Shown: positions 26,581-36,978, counted from the first letter of the stretch. The stretch is 64,000 nt of DNA from Deltaproteobacteria bacterium (GCA_002719955.1 PBFW01000060.1:20573-84572), one strand, 5' to 3'. Made by a program: numbers and translations. The notes: generated by a model not told the origin, from the letters alone.

Positions 26581-29157
26581 GTGACGTCTTCGAACTCTGC
26601 AGTCGGTGTTGCTTCTCATCACCGCATTTCGCTGATTCCCATCCTTCTATTGGGGTCGATCCTATTTCTGGCATGCCAGAGCGACAGCGATCGCATCGCC
26701 ACTTTCCTCGAGCGCGGTGAGGCCTATGTCGAGAAGGGCGAGGACGCTGAAGCGATCATCGAATTCAAGAATGTGCTGCAGCGAGATCCGGAGAATCCTG
26801 CCGCCCACGAGGCGTTGTCCCTTGCCTATCTGAGGGTGAGCAAGCCGCGGGAGGCGTATTGGGAGTTGTCCGAGACGGTTCGCGTCGATCCCGAGAATTC
26901 GGAGGCCCGACTCCGTTACGGGACGATCTCCGCTGCGATTGGTGACTACGACGTTTCCTTCGAACAGGCCGAAGCGATCTTGCGGACGGACTCGAACGAT
27001 GCTCGCGCTCTCACGCTGCGCGCGCAGGCGCTGGAGAATCGCGAGGACTATGAAGGCGCAGAAGCAGATTTTCGCGAGGCGGTCAAAGTCGATCCGTCAG
27101 CCGCAGCGTTCCACTACCTGCTCGGCGGGTTCTATGAACGCCGCGGCCGTTACGAGGAGGCGGAAGCCACATTCGAGAGGCTGCTGGCGACGGAAGAAAG
27201 CTATGTCGCCGCTCTTGCTCTGGGGCGGACCATTCTGCGTGATCAGTCACGCGAGGAGGAAGCCGATCGGGTCATCGAGCGTGTCATCGAACTCGCTCAA
27301 GAGGCACCCATCGAGAATCTCGAAAAGCCTCGTGGCGCGGAAGATCACGGGACGACGTCTCTTCTCTACAACGTCCTCCGCCAACAGGCGATGGACGCCG
27401 CCTACACACTGAAGGCTGTGATTCAATATCAGCGCGGAGGTCTCGATGAGGCGCTTGCGACCCTCGAGGAGGGCGTCGCGAAGAGCGAGGACAAGGTTCC
27501 GCTGATCTATCAGCTGGCGGATCTCTACCGGAGAGAGGGCCGCTTCGATGACGAGCACGCGATGATCGTCAGGGCGACCGAAGTGGCGCCGGACAACGCC
27601 GAAACCCAGGTCGTACTCTCCGCTCATCTCGGTCAGCGGGGGGACGCGGAGGGTGCCCTCGCCGCTGCTAGAGCCGCCGTGAAAGCGGAGCCGGAGAACC
27701 GAACCGCTCAGCTGCGAGAAGCCGAGTTGTTGGTCGATATCGGATTTAGGGATGGAGACCCCGAGTCGACGCAGGCCGGCCGTTCCATCTTGGACTCGAT
27801 CCTCGAGAGCGAGCCCGGCAGTCCGGAGGCTCACTTCATCCAGGCGAAGATCGAGCTTGCTGAGGATGACCTGGACGCAGCCAAGATCTCGCTCGAGGTC
27901 GCCCTGCAGGCACGTCCGAATTGGGGTCAGGCGCGCTACGTCCTGGGTTCGACCCTGGTTGCCACGGGCGAGCTGACGCGTGCTCGTGTGGAACTCGAGA
28001 GCGCGGTCGAGGCTGAACCTCAGCTCGTCGACGGCCGCAAGCTGCTCACTCAGGTCTACGCTCAACTCGGCGAATACGAATTTGCGATCGAGGAGGGGCG
28101 TACCTATCTGCAGTCGAGGCCGGGCGATCGCGAGGTCCGGATCATCGTGGGGCAGAGCTTGATACGGGTGGGTCGCGCGGAAGAGGCCTACGAGGAAATC
28201 GCGGCCATCCCCGACGAGGACCGAGACGCGGCGTCGCTCTTCGCGCTGGCTCGAATCGATCTCGGCTTTGGTCGCGTCGAAGAGGGTGCGTCGAAGCTGA
28301 TTCGCGCCGAGGAGATGACGCCCGGCAATCCGCAGATCCTGAGGTCGTTGCTCGTGATCGATCGCAACAATAATGACCTCGACGCGTCGGCCGCGCGCGT
28401 TGCCCGAGCGCTCGAGGCCAAACCGGATGATTCGGAGATCGTCGAACTCGATGCCGAGATGAAGCTCCTGAGTGGGGATTTCGAATCGGCGAAGGCATCA
28501 TTGGCGAAGGCGGTCGAGCTCGAACCCCGCAACACGAGTGCCCAGCTCGCCCTCGCAGACTTCGAAATCCGAGCCGGCAACCCGGCTGGAACCGTCGCCA
28601 TCATCGAGCGTGCCGCTGCCGCGGTGCCGGAGTCCTCGGACCTACAATATCGCCTCGCACAGGTCTACGAGCAGAATGGTCGCAGGCCCGATGCGATCGA
28701 CGCCTACGAGAAGGCGATCTCGCTGAATGCCGGTCTCGCAATGGCGAAGAATAATCTCGCCTATCTGCTCGCGGACTCGGGGGGGGATCTCGATCGAGCG
28801 CTGGAGCTCGCTCAGCAGGCCAAGGAGCAGCTACCCGACGACGGCAACGTCGCGGATACACTCGGTTGGGTTCTGCTACAGCGGGGTCTTTTTTCTGCGG
28901 CGATCGGCTATCTGCAAGAGGCGGCCGAGCGGTTACCGGAGAACGCTTTCGAAATCCAGGGCGTCGTCCACAATCATCTCGCCGAGGCCTACGAACGGAA
29001 TCGTGAGACCCAGAAGGCACTCGAGGAGAGTCGCGCGACCCTCTCTTTCTTCCAGCGACTGACCGAGATCGCCGAGGAGCGCGGCTTCGAGCCCAGCGAG
29101 CCCGACTGGTCCACGGAATCACGGAGTCGCATCGAGCGCCTCGAAGCGACCTCCTGA
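26581..29157 (+). CDS. PrsT-like TPR lipoprotein of the exosortase/EPS system
   Basis: An 858-residue protein made almost entirely of tetratricopeptide repeats (for example AIIEFKNVLQRDPENPAAHE and the LGWVLLQRGLFSAAIGYLQEA region) after a lipoprotein signal with lipobox LFLAC (Cys near residue 32). Size and organisation match the PrsT family of XrtA/PEP-CTERM systems. GTG 26581 has AAGGA six bases upstream and places the basic-hydrophobic-lipobox signal correctly; TTG 26521 would add 20 residues before the signal. It probably scaffolds the periplasmic export machinery. The exact role of PrsT is not established. Confidence 0.87.
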   Translation: MTSSNSAVGVASHHRISLIPILLLGSILFLACQSDSDRIATFLERGEAYVEKGEDAEAIIEFKNVLQRDPENPAAHEALSLAYLRVSKPREAYWELSETVRVDPENSEARLRYGTISAAIGDYDVSFEQAEAILRTDSNDARALTLRAQALENREDYEGAEADFREAVKVDPSAAAFHYLLGGFYERRGRYEEAEATFERLLATEESYVAALALGRTILRDQSREEEADRVIERVIELAQEAPIENLEKPRGAEDHGTTSLLYNVLRQQAMDAAYTLKAVIQYQRGGLDEALATLEEGVAKSEDKVPLIYQLADLYRREGRFDDEHAMIVRATEVAPDNAETQVVLSAHLGQRGDAEGALAAARAAVKAEPENRTAQLREAELLVDIGFRDGDPESTQAGRSILDSILESEPGSPEAHFIQAKIELAEDDLDAAKISLEVALQARPNWGQARYVLGSTLVATGELTRARVELESAVEAEPQLVDGRKLLTQVYAQLGEYEFAIEEGRTYLQSRPGDREVRIIVGQSLIRVGRAEEAYEEIAAIPDEDRDAASLFALARIDLGFGRVEEGASKLIRAEEMTPGNPQILRSLLVIDRNNNDLDASAARVARALEAKPDDSEIVELDAEMKLLSGDFESAKASLAKAVELEPRNTSAQLALADFEIRAGNPAGTVAIIERAAAAVPESSDLQYRLAQVYEQNGRRPDAIDAYEKAISLNAGLAMAKNNLAYLLADSGGDLDRALELAQQAKEQLPDDGNVADTLGWVLLQRGLFSAAIGYLQEAAERLPENAFEIQGVVHNHLAEAYERNRETQKALEESRATLSFFQRLTEIAEERGFEPSEPDWSTESRSRIERLEATS

Positions 29158-29395
29158 GCAGCTTCCGGTTCCAACCCCTCGAAGCGACCGGGAGGGCGGC
29201 AGGCCGAAGTGGTGTTCATCATCACATCGCTTGGCGCCCCACGGGTATCGTGGTGTGGTGACCCCTCCCGCCAGTCAAGAGTTCCCGTGTGCAGGCCGAT
29301 AGGTTCGCCGGAGGGGAGCGCGCGTCCGTGCGTCGGGCGGGCTGCCTCCAACCGGCATCGCCAGGGCGAGTCGGATCAGGTTCATGGAGGAACGC

Positions 29396-30850
29396 ATGAG
29401 GCTCAGCCATCTCTTTTCCGTCATCGTGACGGTTCTCTTGTTGCCCGGAGTGGCCGTCGCGGACGAGTCGGTCGATCCGACAGCTACGTCCGCACCCGAC
29501 ACGGCCGAGGCTGTGGTCGAGGCGCCCGTTGCTGACGGTGACGATCTGGCATGGGATCGGTTCGACGATCCGGAATTTTCACCGACTGCGGACGAGCCGC
29601 CCGCATCGCGGGGCGCGAGTTCGGAGGAGGGCACCCTCGTCGGAGCCGACGCGACGGTAGCGGGCTCTGAAGGGCCGGTGACGATCACCACAGGGACGGT
29701 CCGCATGACCGACTCCGGCGTCATCCTCGGACCCGAGGGCGTCGATGAACAGGGGCGAACCGGTCGACTCCACACCGTCGCCAGCGGTGACACCCTGTGG
29801 GATCTCTCCGCGGCCTACCTCGGCACGCCGTGGGTCTGGCCCTCGGTCTGGATCGACAATGACGACATCGCGAATCCCCATCTGATCACACCCGGTGAAA
29901 AGATCTGGATCACCGCGAGCGAGATGCGGGTGGTGAGTGATGCGGAGGCAGAGTCCTTCCTCGAGCCGCTCGTCGAAGAGGCGACGGTCGCGACCGCCCT
30001 GGATCCGGCGCCGGCGACCGAACCCGAATTCGAGTCCGACCCCGATGAGATGAATGAGTGGGCCGCGGTCGAGGGATCCGAAGAGGATCCATCGATCCTG
30101 GAGGTTTTCCCCCTCGAGATTCTGAGCCAGGAGCCCGGGGCGATGGACGCGAATCGTCTGATCACGGTCGCGAGCCGTGAGATGATGGGTTTTGTGACAG
30201 CCGGAACCCTTGCGGGTGCGTCGAGCATCGTCGGGAGTCCCTCGGAGCGGACCTTTCTCTCATCGGAAGATTTCGTGTTTCTTGGGATCGGTGAGGGGGA
30301 TACCGAGGTCGGCGACCAATTCACGATCTTCCGGGTCGTGGAAGAGATCCGAGACGTCGAGACGAATCGGGTACTGGGTCACCACGTCGAGAACCTCGGC
30401 TGGGTCGAAGTCCGGGAATTGACCGGGGATACCTCGATCGGGAATATCCGGCAGGCCTACGCCGAAATCCGTCGCGGAGCACGTGTGGCGCCGCGAGAAA
30501 AGGTCTCTCGGCACGTCACCCTTCGTACGACGCCGGATGCGATCGAAGGCCAGATCGTCTTCCTGCCCTCGGACCGAACGTTGATGGCGGACGGCGGATA
30601 TGTCTATCTCAATCGAGGCGAGTTTCATGGCGTCGAAGTGGGCAGCGAACTCGAGGTTTTCGACGGTGGCGGGATCGTGAACGAACGTGAGCGTCACGTC
30701 GATGTGCGGACGCCGGATTCGAGCATCGCCACGCTCGTCGTCGTGTCCGTAGAGTCGGATAGCTCCGTCGCCTTCGTGTTGGGTTCGTCGCGCGAACTCA
30801 CGATCGGCGACCACGTGCGACCGGTCGATTCACGGCTGGCCGTGCGCTGA
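29396..30850 (+). CDS. Secreted LysM-domain protein
   Basis: A 484-residue exported protein with an N-terminal signal peptide (LFSVIVTVLLLPGVAVA). A 90-residue acidic, Ala/Glu-rich linker follows, then one LysM domain around residues 125-175 (HTVASGDTLWDLSAAYLG to LITPGEKIWI), which should bind peptidoglycan glycan. The C-terminal 280 residues form repeated beta-rich segments (LGIGEGDTEVGDQFTIFRV, YLNRGEFHGVEVGSELEVF) of no known family. ATG 29396 has GGAGGAA upstream. It ends the polysaccharide region; a link to that pathway is not proven. Confidence 0.88.
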   Translation: MRLSHLFSVIVTVLLLPGVAVADESVDPTATSAPDTAEAVVEAPVADGDDLAWDRFDDPEFSPTADEPPASRGASSEEGTLVGADATVAGSEGPVTITTGTVRMTDSGVILGPEGVDEQGRTGRLHTVASGDTLWDLSAAYLGTPWVWPSVWIDNDDIANPHLITPGEKIWITASEMRVVSDAEAESFLEPLVEEATVATALDPAPATEPEFESDPDEMNEWAAVEGSEEDPSILEVFPLEILSQEPGAMDANRLITVASREMMGFVTAGTLAGASSIVGSPSERTFLSSEDFVFLGIGEGDTEVGDQFTIFRVVEEIRDVETNRVLGHHVENLGWVEVRELTGDTSIGNIRQAYAEIRRGARVAPREKVSRHVTLRTTPDAIEGQIVFLPSDRTLMADGGYVYLNRGEFHGVEVGSELEVFDGGGIVNERERHVDVRTPDSSIATLVVVSVESDSSVAFVLGSSRELTIGDHVRPVDSRLAVR

Positions 30851-30938
30851 GCAATCGGAACAGATCCGCGGGGCCTCGGCGGCCAGCGATCGACGGGCTC
30901 GTGTGATCTCGCACGCGCCCGTTTCCATTTTGTGCACC

Positions 30939-30965
30939 CGCGTGTTCACTTCGCGTGTGAACGCG
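30939..30965. other. Inverted repeat before dprA
   Basis: GTTCAC (30944-30949) and GTGAAC (30957-30962) form a perfect 6-bp stem with a 7-base loop, extended by two or three flanking pairs. It lies 89 bases after the LysM gene and has no U-tract. It may be an operator or a factor-dependent termination site. Confidence 0.3.
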
Positions 30966-31106
30966 GGGGACGATGCGGCGCGGAGAGGCGCTTTGCGATT
31001 CGATGGTCGGTCGAGCCGGACGTGGCGTCGCTGTTGACTCCGATCGAGTCCGGTCCCTCTGAGGTGATCCATCGACCCGTCCGAGACTTCGCCCGCCCCC
31101 TCCTCC

Positions 31107-32315
31107 GTGGATTTTTCAGAATCCGCACCGCCGTCGCGTTCGACCGGTGGGCGCGCACCGGAGCAAGCGCTCGATTGGCTGAGGCTCCAGCGCGCGCTGG
31201 CCTTTCATCCGGAGGCGGTCGGCCGGGCTCTGCGCGGTGGGGCCACGCCGGATCGGATTCTGGCCCTCTTTAAGTCTCGCCTCGAGGTCGGGTGCCGAAC
31301 GTCTCCGCGCGCTTCGGCCGTAGAGGACGAGCACGGGGAGAACGCGGGCGCGCGTGGGGTCGAGCGCGATTGGAGGCGCCTCGAAGCCCTCGGTGCATGC
31401 GTGCTGACGATGAGGGATGCGAGTTATCCCGAACGGCTCGCGGCTCTTCCCGATGCGCCCCCCGTCCTCCTGGTTCGCGGAGGTGTGCACGCGCTGGCGG
31501 CACCCACCGTGGCGATCGTCGGGGCTCGTGCCGCGACCCGAAGCGCACGCGGCCAGGCGCGACGTCTCGGGCGAGAGCTCGCTGCTCGTGGAGTGACCAT
31601 CGTCTCCGGCCTGGCGCGTGGAATCGACGCCGAGGCGCATCGCGGCGCGCTCGAAGCCGGAGGGCGGACGGTGGCCGTGCTCGCCGGTGGCCTCGATCGG
31701 ACCTACCCGCCCGAACACCGGGACCTCGCCGCGGAAATCGCTGTCGACGGTGCCGTCGTGAGCGAAGTGCCTCTCGGGACGGCACCACGGCGCGAACTCT
31801 TTCCGCTACGCAACAGAATCATCAGTGGCCTGAGCCTCGGCATCATTGTCGTCGAGGCGCGTCGTCGAAGCGGATCGCTGATCACGGTTCGGCACGCCCT
31901 GAATCAGGGCAGGGAGGTCTGGGTCGTTCCGGGGTCGAGCGAGGGACCCTTCGCGGAGGGCAGCAATCTTCTTCTGAGGGAGGGCGCTCGGGCGATTCGA
32001 AACGCTGCTGACATCGTTGAGGATCTGGCGGGCTCGCTTCCGCAACGGTGTCGACCTAGCGGGTCCGCTAGCCGATGGGACGACGCGGACGAGCGCGGCG
32101 AAGCCACCCGACTCGGGCCGGCCTCGGATCCACAGGGCGATTCGGTCGAGGAGGGGATCCTCGCCCTCCTGGGCGAGGGGCCCGCCACGCGAGAGGACCT
32201 GATCTCGCGCGTCGAACTCGATCCCGGCCGCTTGGCGCAAGCGCTCCTCAACCTCGAGTTGGGGGGCCGGATCGTCGAGGAGCACGACGGCCGATTTCAT
32301 GCCTGCTGGAGATGA
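31107..32315 (+). CDS. dprA: DNA-processing protein DprA (Smf)
   Basis: DprA binds incoming single-stranded DNA during transformation and loads RecA. The Rossmann-like core is clear: VAIVGARAATRSARGQARRLG, VSGLARGIDAEAHRGAL, VAVLAGGLDRTYPPEHRDLA, FPLRNRIISGLS and VPGSSEGPFAEGSN LLLREGA. A C-terminal winged-helix domain of about 60 residues follows (EEGILALLGEGPATREDL). The N-terminal 75 residues are divergent. GTG 31107 is the start used. Total length of 402 is slightly above average. It opens the block dprA-trmFO-xerC-hslV-hslU. Confidence 0.94.
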   Translation: MDFSESAPPSRSTGGRAPEQALDWLRLQRALAFHPEAVGRALRGGATPDRILALFKSRLEVGCRTSPRASAVEDEHGENAGARGVERDWRRLEALGACVLTMRDASYPERLAALPDAPPVLLVRGGVHALAAPTVAIVGARAATRSARGQARRLGRELAARGVTIVSGLARGIDAEAHRGALEAGGRTVAVLAGGLDRTYPPEHRDLAAEIAVDGAVVSEVPLGTAPRRELFPLRNRIISGLSLGIIVVEARRRSGSLITVRHALNQGREVWVVPGSSEGPFAEGSNLLLREGARAIRNAADIVEDLAGSLPQRCRPSGSASRWDDADERGEATRLGPASDPQGDSVEEGILALLGEGPATREDLISRVELDPGRLAQALLNLELGGRIVEEHDGRFHACWR

Positions 32316-32538
32316 GGCCGCGGCTGGAGAGGGCCTGGGCTATCCTCGCCGGATTCGCGCGCTCGTTCTGCGGAGTAGAGTGCCAAATCCCCCAGATGAT
32401 CGATGGACCGGATTCGTGAAGGGGTCACCGGATCGCGGTCGATTTCCTTTGGAGGTCGGGCGAGGCCGCCGGCCGCTCCGTTCGGAGGATCGGCGTCGAC
32501 GCCCGATCCGGGCGGAACGCGAGAACAGGGAGTTGCGG

Positions 32539-34008
32539 GTGGAGCCGTCTTTGGGTCGAGCAGAATTGGTGACTGTCGTCGGTGCGGGTCTGGCCGGATC
32601 GGAAGCGGCCTGGCAGCTCGCCGAGCGCGGAATCCCTGTGCTGCTTTTCGACATGAAACCGGAGCGGCTCTCTCCCGCCCACGCGTCGGAGGATCTCGCC
32701 GAGCTCGTCTGCAGCAACTCGCTGCGCGCGAATACGCTGGGCAATGCCGTTGGTCTGCTCAAGGAAGAGATGCGTCGGCTCGGATCCCTGGTGATTCGTT
32801 GGGCGGACGAAACCGCGGTCCCGGCCGGAAAAGCACTCGCCGTCGATCGTGTCCATTTTTCGCGCAGAATCACCCAAGCCCTCGAAGCGCATCCGAATAT
32901 CGAGATCCGTCGGGAGCGGATCGCGAGCATTCCCGAGGCGCGCCCGGTGATCCTGGCGACGGGGCCGCTCACAGATCCCGAACTTGCGGCGGATCTCGGC
33001 CGTGTGCTCGGCGAGGAGCACCTCTATTTCTACGACGCGATCAGCCCGACGCTCTACGCCGATTCGATCGATGAGGAAATCGTATTTCGGGCCTCGCGCT
33101 ATGACACCGGTGTCGAAGGCGAAGGCGACTATCTGAACGTGCCGCTCTCGCGGGCTGAGTACGAGGGCTTCGTCGAAGCCCTGTTGGAGGCGGAGACGGT
33201 ACCGCTTCATGAATTCGAGAAGGCGCTCTATTTCGAGGGCTGCCTGCCGATCGAGGAGATGGCGCGCCGCGGTCGCGAGACGTTGGCTTTCGGTCCGCTG
33301 AAGCCGGTCGGTCTGGTGGATCCGAGATCCGGGCGACGTCCTCACGCCGTCGTTCAACTTCGGCAGGAAGATCACGAGGGCACACTCTGGAATCTTGTCG
33401 GGTGTCAGACGAAGCTGCGGGTCGGGGAGCAGAAACGCATCTTTCGGATGTTGCCGGGCCTGCAGTCCGCTGTTTTTGCCCGCTTCGGTTCGGTCCATCG
33501 CAACACCTATGTGAATGCGCCGACCCAACTCGACGAACGCCTGCAGTTGCGAACCCGTCCGGGGGTCCACCTCGCAGGGCAGATGGCGGGCGTCGAAGGA
33601 TATGTCGAGTCCGCGGCGCTCGGATATCTCGCCGGCGTCGGTGTCGCGCGCGAATCGCTCGGATTGTCCCACGAAGTCCCCCCGCCGGAGACGGCCCATG
33701 GTGCTTTGCTTCGTCATCTCCAGGCGGCGAACGCCAGATATTTTCAACCCATGAACGTCAACTACGGGCTCTTCCCGCCCCTCGATCCCCATGAGGCACG
33801 ATCTTCTGCGAAGCCGGCTCATCCGGGCGGGCGACGCAAGAAGCTGCCGAAACGCGAGAAGAACGAGAGGCTTGCCGCTCGCGCGCTCGAGTCGCTGGCT
33901 TCCTATCGCGCGCGGGTTTGCGACCCGGATTCTGGTCGCGGCTTCGATGCGGCCTGTGCCGCGGTCTCCGGTCCCGCTGCGTTCCCCTCGGAAGGGGGGA
34001 GCATATGA
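32539..34008 (+). CDS. trmFO: Folate-dependent tRNA (uracil54-C5)-methyltransferase TrmFO
   Basis: TrmFO makes ribothymidine at position 54 of tRNA using methylene-tetrahydrofolate and FAD. Features: the FAD dinucleotide motif VVGAGLAGSEAAWQLAERG, FDMKPER, ELVCSNSLRAN with its reactive Cys, KALAVDR, and the C-terminal TYVNAPTQLDE and GQMAGVEGYVESAA. GTG 32539 has AGGGAG six bases upstream and gives 489 residues. A longer in-frame reading from 32299 is Arg-rich and overlaps dprA. A Lys/Arg-rich C-terminal extension of about 50 residues follows NYGLFPPL. The 223 bases before it hold no gene. Confidence 0.94.
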   Translation: MEPSLGRAELVTVVGAGLAGSEAAWQLAERGIPVLLFDMKPERLSPAHASEDLAELVCSNSLRANTLGNAVGLLKEEMRRLGSLVIRWADETAVPAGKALAVDRVHFSRRITQALEAHPNIEIRRERIASIPEARPVILATGPLTDPELAADLGRVLGEEHLYFYDAISPTLYADSIDEEIVFRASRYDTGVEGEGDYLNVPLSRAEYEGFVEALLEAETVPLHEFEKALYFEGCLPIEEMARRGRETLAFGPLKPVGLVDPRSGRRPHAVVQLRQEDHEGTLWNLVGCQTKLRVGEQKRIFRMLPGLQSAVFARFGSVHRNTYVNAPTQLDERLQLRTRPGVHLAGQMAGVEGYVESAALGYLAGVGVARESLGLSHEVPPPETAHGALLRHLQAANARYFQPMNVNYGLFPPLDPHEARSSAKPAHPGGRRKKLPKREKNERLAARALESLASYRARVCDPDSGRGFDAACAAVSGPAAFPSEGGSI

Positions 34009-35018
34009 ATTGGACCCAGGCCATCGAGGGATTCGGTCGATACCTGGGCGTCGAACGCGGGCTGTCGCCGAACACCCGTCGAGCTTATGAGTCGGATGTA
34101 CGCCAGCTGACGGTGCACACCGGCGCGGAGGTCGATCCCCCGGACGTCGACACGGATCACGTTCGCGTCTGGCTTGCGAGTCTTCATCGCCGCCGGAGTC
34201 CCGCGACGATGGGGCGCAAGCTCGCTTCGGTTCGTTCCTTCTTTCGCTGGATGGTGCGGGAGGGCAGCCGATCGGACGATCCGACGGCGGGATTGCCGAT
34301 GCCGAAGCTCGAAAAACGCCTGCCGAGACCCCTGTCGATCGATGATTGTGAGCAACTGATCACGAAGGATCAGCGGGTGCTGAAACAATCCGCCCCTGAG
34401 GGCGGGGATCGGGCCCGTCGAGTGGGATGGATGGCGCTGCGCGATCGGGCATTGGTCGAACTGCTCTACGGAACGGGGATCCGGGTCGGGGAGTTGGTCG
34501 CACTCGACGTGCGGGATCTGGAGTTGCGGGCGCAGGAAATCCGCGTGATGGGCAAGGGGCGTAAGGAACGTGTCGTTCCAATTCCCGAGCAGGCGCGTCT
34601 GGCGCTGGCGGCATGGGTCGAGGTGCGCCGCCATACGGGGTTGATGAGCGAGCCTCTCTTCATCTCCTTGCGGGCGCGGCGGGAGGAGAAGCCCCGTCGC
34701 CTTGCGGCCCGCGAAGCCCGTCGCATTCTCGGCGAGCGCGCCCTTCGGGCGAATCTCGGGGAGCACGTCCATCCCCATCGCCTGCGCCACAGCTACGCGA
34801 CGCATCTGCTCGATATGGGCGCGGATCTGAGGGAAATTCAGGAGTTACTCGGCCACTCCAGCCTGTCGACGACCCAGAAATACACGGCGGTGTCGATCGA
34901 ACACCTGCGCGACGTCTATGATCGTGCACACCCGAGGGCTGAAAACTTGCGGAAGGGGCGACGAAATCGTCGACCGAACACGACCGAAACACGGGAATCG
35001 AGAGAGCCGAACGGATGA
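34005..35018 (+). CDS. xerC: Tyrosine recombinase XerC
   Basis: A 337-residue Xer recombinase that would resolve chromosome dimers at dif with XerD. The N-terminal SAM-like core-binding domain ([22 protein letters not shown]) is followed by the catalytic domain with Arg in [25 protein letters not shown], the second His in [11 protein letters not shown] and nucleophile Tyr in KYTAVS. ATG overlaps the trmFO stop (ATGA), after a GGAAGGGGGG Shine-Dalgarno. Its place before hslV-hslU is conserved and argues for chromosomal XerC rather than an integrase of a mobile element. The C-terminal 30 residues are a basic tail. Confidence 0.94.
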   Translation: MNWTQAIEGFGRYLGVERGLSPNTRRAYESDVRQLTVHTGAEVDPPDVDTDHVRVWLASLHRRRSPATMGRKLASVRSFFRWMVREGSRSDDPTAGLPMPKLEKRLPRPLSIDDCEQLITKDQRVLKQSAPEGGDRARRVGWMALRDRALVELLYGTGIRVGELVALDVRDLELRAQEIRVMGKGRKERVVPIPEQARLALAAWVEVRRHTGLMSEPLFISLRARREEKPRRLAAREARRILGERALRANLGEHVHPHRLRHSYATHLLDMGADLREIQELLGHSSLSTTQKYTAVSIEHLRDVYDRAHPRAENLRKGRRNRRPNTTETRESREPNG

Positions 35019-35596
35019 TGAGTGGAGAGCGAGAGAGTCGACCCGGGCCGATGGAGGGCGGTGAGCGAGCGCGTTCGACGACGGTGGTCGCGGTCGTGCG
35101 GGAAGGGCGGATCGCGCTGGCCGCGGATGGCCAGGTGACCCTGGGCGAGACGGTGATGAAGATGAGTGCGGAAAAGGTTCGTCGGATCGCGAAGGGGCGG
35201 GCGATCGTGGGCTTCGCCGGTGGCGTCGCCGATGCGCTGACGCTCCTCGAGCGGCTCGAAGGGAAATTCGAAACCCATCCGGGCAACGTCCGCCGCGCAG
35301 CCGTCGAATTGGCTCGTGATTGGCGAACGGATCGCGTGCTTCGCAAGCTTGAGGCGATGCTTCTGCTCGGCGATCAGGAGACCCTGCTGATGGTTTCGGG
35401 CAACGGGGACGTCATCGAGCCCGACGACGGGGTGGCTGCGATCGGATCCGGTGGATCCTATGCCCTGGCGGCGGCCCGCGCGCTGATTCGCCATACGGAC
35501 CTGAACGCCGAGGAGATCGCCGAGGCCGCGATGCGGGTCGCTGCCGAGATCTGCATCTATACGAACGCGAACATCACAATGGAAACGCTGCCGTGA
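35015..35596 (+). CDS. hslV: ATP-dependent protease peptidase subunit HslV (ClpQ)
   Basis: HslV is the proteolytic chamber of the HslUV protease and uses an N-terminal threonine as nucleophile. Family features: [40 protein letters not shown] and [16 protein letters not shown]. The candidate catalytic Thr22 is preceded by 21 residues from ATG 35015 (or nine from ATG 35051), with Ser21 directly before it; no start codon lies next to the Thr. The enzyme must therefore remove a propeptide. The start overlaps the xerC stop and the stop overlaps the hslU start. Confidence 0.95.
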   Translation: MMSGERESRPGPMEGGERARSTTVVAVVREGRIALAADGQVTLGETVMKMSAEKVRRIAKGRAIVGFAGGVADALTLLERLEGKFETHPGNVRRAAVELARDWRTDRVLRKLEAMLLLGDQETLLMVSGNGDVIEPDDGVAAIGSGGSYALAAARALIRHTDLNAEEIAEAAMRVAAEICIYTNANITMETLP

Positions 35597-36978
35597 GCGC
35601 CTCGAAACTCTTTACGCCGCGGGAAATCGTCTCGGAGCTCGATCGCTACGTGATCGGCCAAAGAGATGCGAAACGGGCGGTCGCCGTCGCCCTGCGGAAT
35701 CGCTGGCGACGCCAGCAGGTTTCCGAAGAGCTGCGGGACGAGATCGCACCCAAGAATATCATCATGATCGGCGCGACCGGCGTCGGGAAGACCGAGATCG
35801 CCCGCCGGCTTGCCAAGCTCGCGCAAGCACCCTTCATCAAGGTCGAGGCCTCGAAATTCACCGAGGTGGGTTATGTCGGACGGGACGTCGAATCGATCAT
35901 CCGCGATCTGACCGAGCTCGCGATTCAACTCGTGAGCGAAGAGGAACAGCGAGGGGTTCGGACGAAGGCCGAGGAGCACGCAGAAGAGCGCCTGCTCGAC
36001 GCGTTGTTGCCACGTGCGGCCAATGGCCCCGTCGACGTGACGAATCCGATGTCGGTGAGAGGGGACGTGCCGGCGGGTTCGAATGCGGAGTCGAACGAGA
36101 CCCGTGAGAAACTTCGGAAATTATTGAGGCTCGGTGAGCTCGAGGATCGCGAGGTGGAACTCGAACTCTCGGATGAGTCCGGCGGCCCATCGCTCTCGAT
36201 CATGACGCCTCAGGGTGTCGAGGAGATGGGTGTTCAGTTCAAGGATCTGCTCTCGGGAATGATGCCGAAACAGACACGCCGGCGGCGTATGAAGATCGCC
36301 GAGGCCCGCGAGGTGCTGATCGACGAAGAGGCGATCGCATTGGTCGACAGCGACAAGGTGAAGGAACTCGCGATCCGTCGGACCGAAGATACGGGGATCG
36401 TCTTCATCGATGAGATCGACAAGGTCGCCGTCGGGAGTGGCGGGCGCCAGGGTCCGGATGTCTCGCGCGAGGGCGTGCAGCGCGATCTGTTGCCGATCGT
36501 CGAGGGGTCGACGGTGCAGACCAAACACGGTCCGGTCGTCACGGACCATATTCTCTTCGTGGCAGCGGGGGCATTTCATCTGGCGAAGCCCTCGGATCTC
36601 ATCCCGGAGCTCCAAGGACGTTTTCCGATTCGAGTCGAGCTGGCGAGCCTCGGGCGTGAGGATCTCGTGCAGATCCTCACGGAACCGACGAATTCCCTCG
36701 TGCGCCAATATACGGCGCTGCTCGCGACGGAAGAGATCGAGCTTATTTTCGAATCTTCAGGTGTCGAGGCGATTGCGGACGTTGCGGCGACGGTCAACGA
36801 ACGAGCGGCCGATATCGGGGCGCGGCGGCTGCATACCGTGATGGAGCGTCTGCTCGAGGCTTTATCCTTCGATGCGCCGGATCTCTCGAAACAGACGGTG
36901 GTCGTGGACGAGGCCCTGGTGAGGGATCGATTGGGCGATCTGGTGGACGATCAAGACCTTTCGCAGTTTATTCTGTGA
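35593..36978 (+). CDS. hslU: HslU ATPase (ClpY) of the HslUV protease
   Basis: A 461-residue AAA+ unfoldase that feeds proteins to HslV. Features: [26 protein letters not shown] at the start, Walker [16 protein letters not shown], pore loop GYVGRDVE, an intermediate domain of about 130 residues, Walker [12 protein letters not shown], sensor [12 protein letters not shown], and a C-terminus ending in a short hydrophobic segment (DLSQFIL) that would dock into HslV. GTG start overlaps the hslV TGA stop. Length is normal. Confidence 0.97.
   Translation: MSASKLFTPREIVSELDRYVIGQRDAKRAVAVALRNRWRRQQVSEELRDEIAPKNIIMIGATGVGKTEIARRLAKLAQAPFIKVEASKFTEVGYVGRDVESIIRDLTELAIQLVSEEEQRGVRTKAEEHAEERLLDALLPRAANGPVDVTNPMSVRGDVPAGSNAESNETREKLRKLLRLGELEDREVELELSDESGGPSLSIMTPQGVEEMGVQFKDLLSGMMPKQTRRRRMKIAEAREVLIDEEAIALVDSDKVKELAIRRTEDTGIVFIDEIDKVAVGSGGRQGPDVSREGVQRDLLPIVEGSTVQTKHGPVVTDHILFVAAGAFHLAKPSDLIPELQGRFPIRVELASLGREDLVQILTEPTNSLVRQYTALLATEEIELIFESSGVEAIADVAATVNERAADIGARRLHTVMERLLEALSFDAPDLSKQTVVVDEALVRDRLGDLVDDQDLSQFIL

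Noticed and set aside
29158..29395. Possible riboswitch before the LysM gene
   Set aside because: I compared it with remembered c-di-AMP and cobalamin riboswitch core elements and found no convincing match.
34005..35018. XerC-like gene as a phage or island integrase
   Set aside because: Coupling with trmFO and hslV in the conserved chromosomal order, plus the absence of attachment repeats or phage genes, argue for housekeeping XerC.
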